Assembly (NCBI GenBank): GCA_902554355.1
Contig: CACDOC010000003.1
Location: 1-64,000, forward strand
Length of the DNA: 64,000 nucleotides
Source: an uncultured SAR86 cluster bacterium
Lineage (GTDB): Bacteria; Pseudomonadota; Gammaproteobacteria; Magnimaribacterales; Magnimaribacteraceae
Direction: 5' to 3'
Positions 8,017 through 15,984 of this stretch are shown piece after piece; the stretch's first letter is position 1, and each line of letters starts with the position of its first letter. The position numbers were made by a program, and so were the translations under genes. The notes beneath the pieces are model-generated. The model ran no database searches. It was not told where the DNA came from and saw nothing but the letters and a program-made list of their open reading frames with translations.

Positions 8017-9123
8017 TTAGGAAGGAGTAATTAAATATTTCTCTCCTGTAGCTTGTTTGGAATATTGCAAAATATTTTCTTCGCTTATAACTTCTTCTAG
8101 AGTAATTTCTTTCGTATAAGCACTATGGAAGGTCGTGTTTATCTCATCAGCAACCCTTTGTCTTAATTCTTGAAATTTCTCTTGTCCTATTTTTCCAATG
8201 AAAGGGGTTAATAACCAGCCTCCAAGACCCCAAGAAAATCCAAAAGCTCTAGTCAAAGTAGTAGGGGATCTATCTAATCCCCCGTAAATATAGACTTGTT
8301 TATAGCTATCAGACCCATATCTACTATATTCTGTAGCAGTTTTATTAGCAGCTACTTCCATGGCTGTTAGTATTTGGCCTGATAATTTTCCTCCACCAGT
8401 TGCATCAAAACCTAAGGTTGCACCTGTTTCTACTAGTGCATCTATCAGCTGCTCCATGAAATCCTTGTCTGAGGAATTGCAAACAAATTTAGCTCCTAAA
8501 TCTTTTAACATTAAAACATGCTCTTCTTTTCTTACTATATTCACTAAATTAATATCTTCTTGATTGCATATTTTAATTAGCATTTGTCCTAGATTTGATG
8601 CTGCAGCGGTATGAACAAGAGCAGTGTGATCTTCCATTCTCATCGTCTCAACCATACCTAAAGCGGTTAAGGGGTTAACGAAACAAGATGCACTTTCTTT
8701 AGAGGTAGTTCCTTCATTCATTACCAAACATGCAGAAGCAGGTAGGCATCTATAGTTTGAATACATAGAGCCACCAGCAACCCCAACCACCTTGCCTATA
8801 AGGTCTTCAGCACCTTTGCCTGCGCTTTCTACTATGCCAGCTCCTTCATTGCCTACAGGAAGTGACTGATCAAGCCTGGCTTGGACGCTTCTCATCAGAG
8901 CCTCCGGTACTTTCATTTGAGCTACTCCATCACTGACTTTCAGTGTTGAAACATCAGCAGGACCTAGCAAAAGGCCTAAATCAGAAGGGTTAATAGGGGA
9001 AGCCTCAATTTTTATTAAAACCTCACCATCTTGTGGCTCAGGTTTATCTACTGATTCAAGGCTAATTTTAAGGTTACCATCAGAAGTAATTTCTGATCTA
9101 ATTTGTTTTGATGTATCTGTCAT
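8017..9123 (-). CDS. MDR-family NAD(P)H-dependent oxidoreductase (quinone-oxidoreductase-like)
   Basis: 368 aa. The N-terminal GroES-like domain includes VGNEGAGIVESAG (about 95-107), followed by a nucleotide-binding domain with HTAAASNLGQMLIKI and the later FDATGGG. Structural-zinc cysteines of classical alcohol dehydrogenases are absent, so it belongs with quinone oxidoreductases / enoyl reductases. Probably cytosolic reduction of an alkene or quinone; substrate unknown. It lies upstream of the 2-OG oxygenase in the same orientation. Confidence 0.85.
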   Translation of the reverse strand: MTDTSKQIRSEITSDGNLKISLESVDKPEPQDGEVLIKIEASPINPSDLGLLLGPADVSTLKVSDGVAQMKVPEALMRSVQARLDQSLPVGNEGAGIVESAGKGAEDLIGKVVGVAGGSMYSNYRCLPASACLVMNEGTTSKESASCFVNPLTALGMVETMRMEDHTALVHTAAASNLGQMLIKICNQEDINLVNIVRKEEHVLMLKDLGAKFVCNSSDKDFMEQLIDALVETGATLGFDATGGGKLSGQILTAMEVAANKTATEYSRYGSDSYKQVYIYGGLDRSPTTLTRAFGFSWGLGGWLLTPFIGKIGQEKFQELRQRVADEINTTFHSAYTKEITLEEVISEENILQYSKQATGEKYLITPS

Positions 9124-9153
9124 TATTTGTAGTTGATTATTAGATTAGTGATA

Positions 9154-9837
9154 TTAATTAAGACTTGTCATTTCGTAACTTTCTACAAGTCTTCCATATT
9201 TTTGTTTATCCATCCAATCAAGCTGTTTTCTTTGCCACTCTTGATCGTTTAATAAAGACTCAAGAGATTTTGCTTGCTCTTCTTTTGAATTAGATAGCAT
9301 AACGAAATTAAAGAAGTTTTTACTTCCTAGACCGTGTTGCCATAAATCTATTAAGAAACCATGACTTTCAAAAATTTCTTTAGCTTCTTCTAAGGCTTTT
9401 AGTGTCTGAGCCGATTTTCCTTTTTGAGGAGCCCAAGTCCAAATTTGAACAATATAATCGCCTGGATTTATTTCATCTAATGAGGTCATTTGATAACTTT
9501 TAATTGGTTCGAGTATGTCTTGACTGTTAAATTTCTTAATAAAGGGTGCCCAAGACTCATTACTGTAAGCTTGTGAAGCTCTCTGCGTGTAATTTTCAAA
9601 GAAATCTACCCATACAAATATCTTTTCTCCACCTTTTCCCATGTTTTGTTGATGAACTATTACGGATTGACCATTGGCTAGGCCTAAATCTCTTCCTTCC
9701 CTCATCAAATCAGCAGCTTCTTGATACTTTCCTGGCTTAGCTTTATAAAAATAAATATCAGCGATACCCTCAGCGTTTAGTAAAGAAAACGACATAAATA
9801 ATGTAACGACGGTTATAAATTTAATAAGTTTTTTCAT
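9154..9837 (-). CDS. Secreted protein with two dimeric alpha/beta-barrel-like modules
   Basis: 227 aa with a clear Sec signal peptide (MKKLIKFITVVTLFMSFSLLNA). The mature part shows two similar halves, each beginning with a strand and ending in a Y.MTSL motif (SYQMTSLDE near 118 and SYEMTSLN at the end). This suggests a tandem repeat of a NIPSNAP/ABM-like ferredoxin fold. Exported to the periplasm; function unknown. The start is supported by a strong AAGGAGG 7-8 bp upstream on the minus strand. Confidence 0.6.
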   Translation of the reverse strand: MKKLIKFITVVTLFMSFSLLNAEGIADIYFYKAKPGKYQEAADLMREGRDLGLANGQSVIVHQQNMGKGGEKIFVWVDFFENYTQRASQAYSNESWAPFIKKFNSQDILEPIKSYQMTSLDEINPGDYIVQIWTWAPQKGKSAQTLKALEEAKEIFESHGFLIDLWQHGLGSKNFFNFVMLSNSKEEQAKSLESLLNDQEWQRKQLDWMDKQKYGRLVESYEMTSLN

Positions 9838-9927
9838 GTTTTATACCTCCTTATAAACCTTTGATTTGCTTACTATACACTGTATCAAAGATAGAACTAA
9901 GTTTGCTAGTTTTAGAGCCTTTTTATG

Positions 9928-9933
9928 TATAAT
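9928..9933 (+). promoter_or_regulatory. -10 box for tRNA-Gly
   Basis: TATAAT 13 bp before the tRNA-Gly 5' end. A TTGCTA lies 19 bp upstream as a weak -35 candidate. Confidence 0.5.
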
Positions 9934-9946
9934 GCATTTCCGTTTT

Positions 9947-10022
9947 GCGGGTATCGTATAATGGCTTATTACCTCAGCCTTCCAAGCTGATGATGTCGGT
10001 TCGATTCCGACTACCCGCTCCA
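9947..10022 (+). tRNA. tRNA-Gly (TCC)
   Basis: 76 nt with encoded CCA. The acceptor GCGGGTA pairs with TACCCGC. The anticodon stem TCAGC/GCTGA closes the loop CTTCCAA, giving anticodon UCC (reads GGA/GGG). The T arm is GTCGGTTCGATTCCGAC. Discriminator is T(U). Confidence 0.97.
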
Positions 10023-10041
10023 GCTTTTTATAGGAGAAATC

Positions 10042-10311
10042 ATGTTTGAATTATCTTTATTTAATTTTGCTCAGTTTACAGATCAAGGTTTATCAATTTT
10101 AGGGACTTTTTTATTAACAAGTTTAAGTGCCAAAACAAGGATGTACGGCTTTGTCGTGTTCCTTCTTGTTAATATTCCCGGAATATATTTGTTGATAGTT
10201 ACTGAATTGTGGTGGATCTTAGCCGTAACTCCCCTTTGGTTATATTTAAACTATAGAGGATTTATAAATAATTATAGAGAGCATAAAGGAAAGGTCCCAA
10301 GCTCTACATGA
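10042..10311 (+). CDS. Small inner-membrane protein, function unknown
   Basis: 89 aa with two or three hydrophobic segments (about 15-30, 34-53 and 56-74) and a basic C-terminal tail (NNYREHKGKVP). It has a usable Shine-Dalgarno (TAGGAG) 5-10 bp upstream of the ATG and starts 20 bp after tRNA-Gly, so it may be read through from the tRNA promoter. Its end overlaps the convergent MBL hydrolase by 8 bp. No family recognised. Confidence 0.6.
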   Translation: MFELSLFNFAQFTDQGLSILGTFLLTSLSAKTRMYGFVVFLLVNIPGIYLLIVTELWWILAVTPLWLYLNYRGFINNYREHKGKVPSST

Positions 10312-10978
10312 TCTGTCTCCACATATCCAGATCTTGTATTCTTAGGTAAGTATTGATTTGCTTAACTCTTTCCATGCTTTCGTAAGGTTCAGCGCTATAA
10401 TTATGTCCTGGGTAAAGTATTGTCTCGTCAGGCAAAGCAGATAATTTTTGTAGACTGTGAAACATGTCTTCAGAGTTTGATCCAGGTAAATCAACTCTTC
10501 CACACCCTTGAACAAACAAAGTGTCACCAGAAACAAGATTATTATTTACCTTAAAACATTGAGAACCTGGGGTATGACCGGGTGTATGAAGAAACTCAAT
10601 ATCATTTTCACCAATAGTTAAGTGGTCTCCAGATTCAACAATATTTAGGTCTGTATCAGAAACTCCAGTTACTTTTTTTACTCCTTCAGCTTCAAGCTTA
10701 TGGACAAATATTTTGACTGGGTCTTTTTCTAACAATTCCGCAATTCCTTCTATTGAATGACCTCCCATGCCTCCACCTATGTGATCTGGATGGTAATGCG
10801 TAACTAAAACAGAAGCCAACTTAAGGTCTTTTTCTTTAATATGATTTAAAAGAGCGTCTATATCCCATGCGGGATCTATGATAACAACTTCCCTAGTAGA
10901 TTTAGATCCTATTAGATATATAAAATTATCCATTGGACCAACTAATAATTGTTCTAGATATAAGTCATCATTATTCAT
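10304..10978 (-). CDS. MBL-fold metallo-hydrolase (glyoxalase II-like)
   Basis: 224 aa. It has the di-zinc motif THYHPDHIGG, a second ligand in TPGHTPGSQ, Asp in SGDTLF and a last His in YPGHNY, the full set of metallo-beta-lactamase-fold ligands. Length and the CFKVNNNLVSGDTLFVQGCGR segment match the hydroxyacylglutathione-hydrolase-like branch (thioester hydrolysis or persulfide dioxygenase relatives). Cytosolic. It lies 13 bp downstream of the MFS gene in the same direction. Confidence 0.9.
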   Translation of the reverse strand: MNNDDLYLEQLLVGPMDNFIYLIGSKSTREVVIIDPAWDIDALLNHIKEKDLKLASVLVTHYHPDHIGGGMGGHSIEGIAELLEKDPVKIFVHKLEAEGVKKVTGVSDTDLNIVESGDHLTIGENDIEFLHTPGHTPGSQCFKVNNNLVSGDTLFVQGCGRVDLPGSNSEDMFHSLQKLSALPDETILYPGHNYSAEPYESMERVKQINTYLRIQDLDMWRQIM

Positions 10979-10991
10979 AGCTACCCCTCTG

Positions 10992-12317
10992 TTAATTAAA
11001 CACCTTGTTTAAAACTACCTTATCTTCTTTATATCTTTTACCGGCCATGTAATAACAAGGTATAGAAATAATACTGATAATAGAAAACACAACAAGCATC
11101 ATAGTGTAAGGTTCTTGAAAGTTAGATGCTTCCATCCAGTCAGCACAAACACCTCCGCCCCACGAACCAATAGTTAATCCAATTAAATTAAGGGTTAAGA
11201 TATAAAAGGCAACAACAGTGGCTCTGATCCTGTCAGGCACCAATTCTTGAACAGTACTAAAAGTGGGACCAAAGAAACAACCTAATTGGAAGTAGCCTAT
11301 TACTATACCTACCCAAAAAATAAATGTCCCTGGTTCAACGAAGCGGTAATAAATACCTATTGGTAAGGTTAATAAAGCAAGCCAAAATAGAAACATAGGC
11401 CTTCCTTGATCAGTATTTTCTTGCCACCAATCACTTAAAATACCTCCTATTAAATTACCAGCCATTCCAGCAAATACTCCTATCCATCCAACAATTTGAG
11501 CAATGTTTGATCTTTCAAAGCCTCTTTCTTGTACTAACCAAAGTTGTTCAAATCCTGAAGCTCCTAACACTATGTGGTAGAACACTCCCGCCAAGATAGT
11601 AAATCTTAAAGCTGAAGAAGTTGATAAAGCTTTATACAAAGTTTTAACAATTTCAAGAGTAGTATCTTTTGAAAGGGTTTGTTGAGGTTCGTCTTCTTTA
11701 ATGTTTTTTCTAGGTCTGTCTTTGAATAACAAAGCACTTAGACCTAATGCAAGACCTATACCACCTAATAAGTAAAAACAATTTCTCCAACCCAATGACT
11801 CACCCAAATAACCAGCAATTAATAGACTAACGCCAACGCCTATAGGAACCCCCATGTAGTAAAAACCAGCTGCAAACCCCATCCTTTTTGAAGGGAAAGA
11901 ATCAGACAACAATGACATAGAGGTGGGGGTTAAGATTGATTCACCGACACCAATAAAGATTCTAGGTAGTGCCATAGAAACAAATCCTTTCGCAGCGCCC
12001 GTTAGAGCCGTAAAAACACTCCAAAGGATTACTCCAAAGGCTATTAGTCTAGGCCTGTTTACCATATCAGCAAGAATGCCCATAAAGAGACCAGCTACTG
12101 AGTAAAAAACAATAAAAGGTATTGTGGTTAGAAAGCCGTATTGAGCGTTAGTCAACCCTAAGTCAGGAACTATAAAATTAGAGAAGCTAGCAATTAACTG
12201 CCTATCAACAAAATTTAGTAAATTTAATAATGTAAGAAAGAAAAGCAGCCTATATGCGTTCAATTCAAATTCCTCTTTTACAACAATATTAGCATGAACA
12301 ATATTTAAGATAGACAT
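10992..12317 (-). CDS. MFS transporter (Spinster/sugar-acid type)
   Basis: 441 aa with about twelve hydrophobic segments. The opening LLNFVDRQLIASF is typical of the FDRxxl motif of MFS sugar-acid and spinster-like carriers. The loop 2-3 motif appears as GILADMVNRPRLIAFG and the loop 8-9 counterpart as GILSDWW. A long cytoplasmic loop around 205-225 separates the two bundles. Inner membrane; substrate unknown. It is divergent from a winged-helix regulator, which may control it. Confidence 0.88.
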   Translation of the reverse strand: MSILNIVHANIVVKEEFELNAYRLLFFLTLLNLLNFVDRQLIASFSNFIVPDLGLTNAQYGFLTTIPFIVFYSVAGLFMGILADMVNRPRLIAFGVILWSVFTALTGAAKGFVSMALPRIFIGVGESILTPTSMSLLSDSFPSKRMGFAAGFYYMGVPIGVGVSLLIAGYLGESLGWRNCFYLLGGIGLALGLSALLFKDRPRKNIKEDEPQQTLSKDTTLEIVKTLYKALSTSSALRFTILAGVFYHIVLGASGFEQLWLVQERGFERSNIAQIVGWIGVFAGMAGNLIGGILSDWWQENTDQGRPMFLFWLALLTLPIGIYYRFVEPGTFIFWVGIVIGYFQLGCFFGPTFSTVQELVPDRIRATVVAFYILTLNLIGLTIGSWGGGVCADWMEASNFQEPYTMMLVVFSIISIISIPCYYMAGKRYKEDKVVLNKVFN

Positions 12318-12332
12318 TATCTTTTAATTTAA

Positions 12333-12360
12333 TAAGTGTTATAGTTAAGTAACACACTTA
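12333..12360. promoter_or_regulatory. Imperfect inverted repeat between MFS gene and regulator
   Basis: TAAGTGTTA and TAACACACTTA face each other across a short AT-rich centre in the 52-bp gap between divergent genes. It is placed where an operator for the winged-helix regulator would be expected. One arm carries two extra bases, so the match is imperfect. Confidence 0.4.
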
Positions 12361-12369
12361 AAGGTAAAA

Positions 12370-12972
12370 ATGAAAAAAAGGAGAGAATGGAGTAATTCTG
12401 AGATAAGGGCTCTTACAAGAGGTGAGTCCATGCATTATTACTCAACGGGACAACACTACTATACGAAGTCGGATTGGTATGTTTGGTTTTTTGGTAATAC
12501 TACTAGATACTCTATTTTTCATACTTTTTTATTAAAGTACGGAGAAGGGGAGCTTGTAAGCTATACAGATTTGACCAGAACTGAAAAGGTCGGCGCAGTA
12601 AGGTTAAAAATAGATTCCGTTAAATCAACAATCCGTGAGGGTTTGGCTTTAGGTTTTATAGATGCGTATAAATCTGAAAAGGATAGAAGGGTGACTGTCT
12701 ATACTTTCAACCCTTCAATTCTAGAAGAAATATCTGATTATTGCTTCATGATGAGAAGAAACAGAATGTGGGAAGCAGCTTCATTTATTAGTAATTCTTC
12801 TACGGAATCAATAAATAAGAAGCTTGCTAAAGCTGGTATGAGAAAAGAGTGGATGGAATCAATTAGTAATTTTATTTCTAAACTTGCTCAGACAGCTAAA
12901 GCAGCTTTTGGAGAAGACCAATTGCCCAATGTTATTCCTTTAAAAAGCAACCAAAAGGGTAAAAGCGGCTAA
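12370..12972 (+). CDS. MarR-like winged-helix transcriptional regulator
   Basis: 200 aa. The central region (about 50-125) reads as a winged helix: FLLKYGEGELVSYTDLTRTEKVGAVRLKIDSVKSTIREGLALGFIDAYKSEKDRRVTVYTF. That is an HTH followed by a wing with the DRR motif typical of MarR proteins. The C-terminal third is helical and probably dimerises. It is divergent from an MFS transporter with a palindromic stretch between them, so it may regulate that carrier. The exact subfamily is not recognised. Confidence 0.68.
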   Translation: MKKRREWSNSEIRALTRGESMHYYSTGQHYYTKSDWYVWFFGNTTRYSIFHTFLLKYGEGELVSYTDLTRTEKVGAVRLKIDSVKSTIREGLALGFIDAYKSEKDRRVTVYTFNPSILEEISDYCFMMRRNRMWEAASFISNSSTESINKKLAKAGMRKEWMESISNFISKLAQTAKAAFGEDQLPNVIPLKSNQKGKSG

Positions 12973-12984
12973 GAATTTAACCGC
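12965..12984 (+). terminator. Possible terminator of the MarR-like gene
   Basis: GCGG(c)TAA...TTA(a)CCGC forms a short hairpin overlapping the stop codon, followed by ATCTTTT. The U tract is weak. Confidence 0.4.
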
Positions 12985-13061
12985 ATCTTTTAGCTTCAAT
13001 TTAAGTTGTTAATCCAATTAAGTTACATAGAATAACTTTCGTCTAAGGATGGATGAAACCT

Positions 13062-13154
13062 AATGAATAGGTTCTAGAGAGTGGGTCGTCTTATTTGATT
13101 TCACCTACCTTCCCAGGAGTTAATCTCAGGGCTAAGACTCACTCTCTATTCATT
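13062..13154 (+). ncRNA. Candidate structured RNA in the convergent gap
   Basis: Complementary arms nest over 93 nt: AATGAAT (13062) with ATTCATT, AGAGAGTG (13076) with CACTCTCT, and GTCTTA (13088) with TAAGAC. An inner CCCAGGAG...CTCAGGG hairpin adds a further stem. On the plus strand, TTGTTA and TAGAAT at 16 bp spacing lie upstream, a plausible promoter. The last arm overlaps the stop codon of the convergent SDR gene, so on the minus strand it could instead be that gene's 3' UTR or terminator. It lacks the hallmarks of tmRNA, SRP RNA or RNase P RNA. Identity unknown. Confidence 0.45.
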
Positions 13155-13940
13155 AAACATAGCCGTTCTTCCTCCATCAACAACTATATCCTGACAAGAA
13201 ATAAAAGACCCTGCTTCACTGGCAAGATATAAAGCAGCTTCAGCAATATCAATCGCTAAGCCCGAACGATTTAAAGGAACCGCTTTTGCGAGATTCCCTT
13301 TTAATTTTTCGAGCTTTTTCTCATTTTCTTCTTCAGAAAGGGTATTAGCTCTTTGCGATCCTCCCCAAAAGATAGGGGTAGCTATTGCACCGGGGGAGAT
13401 AGAATTCACTCTGATATTATCAGGACCTAATTCTACTCCTGACATTCTAGTGTAATGAGTTACTGCAGCTTTTAGTGCTGCATACAAAGGATCTCCTTGA
13501 CGGTATCTTAATCCTGCAATACTTGAATTATTTATAATACAGCCACCTCCACTTTTTCTCATGGGTTCAATAGCAAATTTTGTACTAAGAATTACGCTTG
13601 AGAGTAATAAATGAACTCCATAATCAATATCTTTTTGAGTTACTTTTTCAATACCAGCTCCAACAGGACCTCCAGCATTATTGAATAAGATGTCTAATTT
13701 TCCGAACTCTTTTATTGTTTCTGTTACTGAATTCTCTATATCCTTTTCTTTAGTTACGTCTGATAGTAAATATTTTGAGTTCTCACCAAGTTCTTTACTA
13801 AGTAATTCTCCCTTTTCTTCTGACCTACCTGAAATTACTACTTTTGCTCCCTCGTTAATGAAAAGCCTGGCAGTTTCAGCTCCTATTCCGCTTGTTCCTC
13901 CAGTTATAAGTGCCACTTTATTTTCTAATCTCTTTGTCAT
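13146..13940 (-). CDS. SDR-family oxidoreductase
   Basis: 264 aa classical SDR. It has the cofactor motif TGGTSGIGAE, NNAGG near residue 89, catalytic Ser in NNSSIAGLR, the YAALKAA active-site pair, and the C-terminal DIVVDGG strand. NAD(P)-dependent alcohol/ketone interconversion in the cytosol, substrate unknown. It lies 2 bp downstream of a serine hydrolase gene, suggesting an esterase plus dehydrogenase pair. An SDR paralogue group occurs several times in the window. Confidence 0.92.
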   Translation of the reverse strand: MTKRLENKVALITGGTSGIGAETARLFINEGAKVVISGRSEEKGELLSKELGENSKYLLSDVTKEKDIENSVTETIKEFGKLDILFNNAGGPVGAGIEKVTQKDIDYGVHLLLSSVILSTKFAIEPMRKSGGGCIINNSSIAGLRYRQGDPLYAALKAAVTHYTRMSGVELGPDNIRVNSISPGAIATPIFWGGSQRANTLSEEENEKKLEKLKGNLAKAVPLNRSGLAIDIAEAALYLASEAGSFISCQDIVVDGGRTAMFNE

Positions 13941-13942
13941 AT

Positions 13943-15073
13943 TTATTCCTTATTTAAGCAATCATAAGTTGCATTAATTAGCTCTAATGATCTTCCATCT
14001 GCAGCAAAATTATTTTTCATTTGGTTCATGACATAAGATACTCCAAGTTTATTTTCAGGGTCCCCAAATGCACACGAGCCACCCCAACCTGAGTGACCAA
14101 AAGATTTTTTAACTGGTCCATAAATAACTTTATGCATATTCATAATAAATCCAGCCCCCCATCTTGTGACTACATCCAAAACTAAATCTCTGTTGGTTAT
14201 TCTTTCTTCAGTCATTTTAGTTATTGTGTCTTCTTTCAGTATTTTTAGTGAAGGATCATCCGTTACCACCAAGCTATACAACTTAGCTAATCCAGAGGCA
14301 CAACCTTGTCCGTTTGCGGATGGAATCTCAGCCGATCTCCAGTCTCTTGAGTTTTGCAGATTAATTAGATTAGGGCCCCTTGCAGTCGCTTTTTTAGCTT
14401 CGTTTATTTCTGTAGACGTTTGAGGTTGGTTTTCTTCTTTAGGGAAGGGTACCATTTCAACAACTCTTTTTTCTTCAGTTTCAGGTAGCCCAATAAAGAA
14501 ATCAATATTATTCGGATTACCAATTTCATCAGCATAAAATGTACCTAAAGTTTTCCCAGTGACCCTGATGATTAATTCCGAAGTAAGCCATCCGTATGTC
14601 ATTGAATGGTAACCAGAAGCTGTTCCAGGCTCCCATATGGGCTTCATAGCAGCTAATTCTTCAGCCATAGTTTCTTGGCTATAATAATCTTTTACTTCGT
14701 TAGTTGCTGAACCGCATATTCCTGCTTGATGGGAAAGTAGCATCCCCACTGTTATGTCTTCTTTGCCATTGCAGCCAAATTCAGGCCAATAATGAGAAAC
14801 CTTCTCTTCATAATCTAAAAGCCCCTTTTGAACAGCTAAAGCACAAGTTATTGCAGCAACGCCTTTTGTCGTAGACCATACCGTCGCTAAGCTATCTTGA
14901 CTCCAAAGATTAGTTTTTTGTTTATCGGTATAACCTCCCCAAATATCTACTATTGCTTTACCGTCTTTGTAGACAGCGAACGAAGAACCTATCTCTCTAC
15001 CTGACGAGTGAAGAGATTCAAATAAATCTTTAACCTCTTTAAATTTATGATCGCAATTTCCCTGTATTTCCAT
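13943..15073 (-). CDS. Serine hydrolase, beta-lactamase/EstB-like family
   Basis: 376 aa. The class C beta-lactamase-like SxxK motif is in TVWSTTKGVAA (about residue 67), the Tyr motif is YHSMTYGWL, and a late GHSGWGG stands in for the KTG box. No signal peptide is visible, so it is probably a cytosolic carboxylesterase of the EstB type rather than an antibiotic hydrolase. It precedes the SDR by 2 bp. Confidence 0.88.
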   Translation of the reverse strand: MEIQGNCDHKFKEVKDLFESLHSSGREIGSSFAVYKDGKAIVDIWGGYTDKQKTNLWSQDSLATVWSTTKGVAAITCALAVQKGLLDYEEKVSHYWPEFGCNGKEDITVGMLLSHQAGICGSATNEVKDYYSQETMAEELAAMKPIWEPGTASGYHSMTYGWLTSELIIRVTGKTLGTFYADEIGNPNNIDFFIGLPETEEKRVVEMVPFPKEENQPQTSTEINEAKKATARGPNLINLQNSRDWRSAEIPSANGQGCASGLAKLYSLVVTDDPSLKILKEDTITKMTEERITNRDLVLDVVTRWGAGFIMNMHKVIYGPVKKSFGHSGWGGSCAFGDPENKLGVSYVMNQMKNNFAADGRSLELINATYDCLNKE

Positions 15074-15083
15074 TTATTAATAT

Positions 15084-15983
15084 TTATTTTGAAATTTTTG
15101 ATTCTACATTATTTAGTTTTTTTGTAAGCCAAATAACTAAGCTTTTTTCAAATTGATCAATTGATTTATATTTTTTCATAGGTTCTGATAAATTTTCTAC
15201 AGCTTTTTTTAAGCTTGTAAGTGCGTGCTTATCGTTAAGTATTGATTCAATTGGGTCAACGTAAACACGAATAGTAAATAATACAGTTTCGTGTATTGGT
15301 AGTTTTCTTATTGTTTGTCTTTCAACTCTTAAAAATAATTTACTCGGATTTGTATCTCTAAATTCAACAAAGGGTTTGCTGTGAACTGGTTGGAACAACT
15401 TTGGATCATCGTAAATAGACCAGTTATATCTTTCCAATATCCTATCCGCAGGAAGTTTTTTAAAAATTTCATTTACCCTTTCACCAATGTCTTCTTTATA
15501 GCCTGGGACTCCTTCGTGTAAATCCATCAAAGATTTAGAGAACTTTTCAGTTAAAGACCAATGAGAAGGAGCGCTTAGAGAAGCAGCTTCTAAATAGAAT
15601 TTATCTTTTTTGGGACTCATCAAGACTAAATCTTCTTGTACTAGAAGAGAGGCTAGTTCAATCGGGTTTTTAAACTGATTAAGTTTATATAAATCATTTG
15701 TACTTTCTATATAGACTGAATCTTTTGAAATTTTAAAATTTTCTGAATGAAATTCCTGTAGGTTATTTAAAATAGATTCAAGAACTTCATTCTGCTCACC
15801 TTCACAGCCTTCAACAATCTGCAAAACCTCATTTCTATTAGTCTCAAGCAGTTCCTTCTTTAAATGTATCTCGTTTATAAATTTATCATCTATTTCTAGC
15901 CATTTAGATTCTGAAATAGGGCTAAGGCCTATCTTGACGCCCCCTTGGCCATCAAGATAAGGTTTGTATTTAGGCGAGGGCAA
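15084..15983 (-). CDS. DUF3445 heme-dependent oxidative N-demethylase-like protein
   Basis: 299 aa. The C-terminal half carries the DUF3445 pattern: LFLRVERQTIRKLPIHETVLFTIRVYVDP and earlier APSHWSLTEKFSKSLMDLHEGVPGY. The family includes the alpha subunit of a heme-dependent oxidative N-demethylase of dimethylamine. The other subunits are not beside it, so it may act alone or on another amine. It sits in a minus-strand run 1 bp after a lipoprotein peptidase. Confidence 0.85.
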   Translation of the reverse strand: MPSPKYKPYLDGQGGVKIGLSPISESKWLEIDDKFINEIHLKKELLETNRNEVLQIVEGCEGEQNEVLESILNNLQEFHSENFKISKDSVYIESTNDLYKLNQFKNPIELASLLVQEDLVLMSPKKDKFYLEAASLSAPSHWSLTEKFSKSLMDLHEGVPGYKEDIGERVNEIFKKLPADRILERYNWSIYDDPKLFQPVHSKPFVEFRDTNPSKLFLRVERQTIRKLPIHETVLFTIRVYVDPIESILNDKHALTSLKKAVENLSEPMKKYKSIDQFEKSLVIWLTKKLNNVESKISK

Positions 15984-15984
15984 T

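Noticed and set aside
13062-13154. 6S RNA, SRP RNA or tmRNA as the identity of the structured element
   Set aside because: Too short for 6S RNA, and it has none of the conserved SRP (GGTCAGGTCCGGAAGG-like) or tmRNA features.
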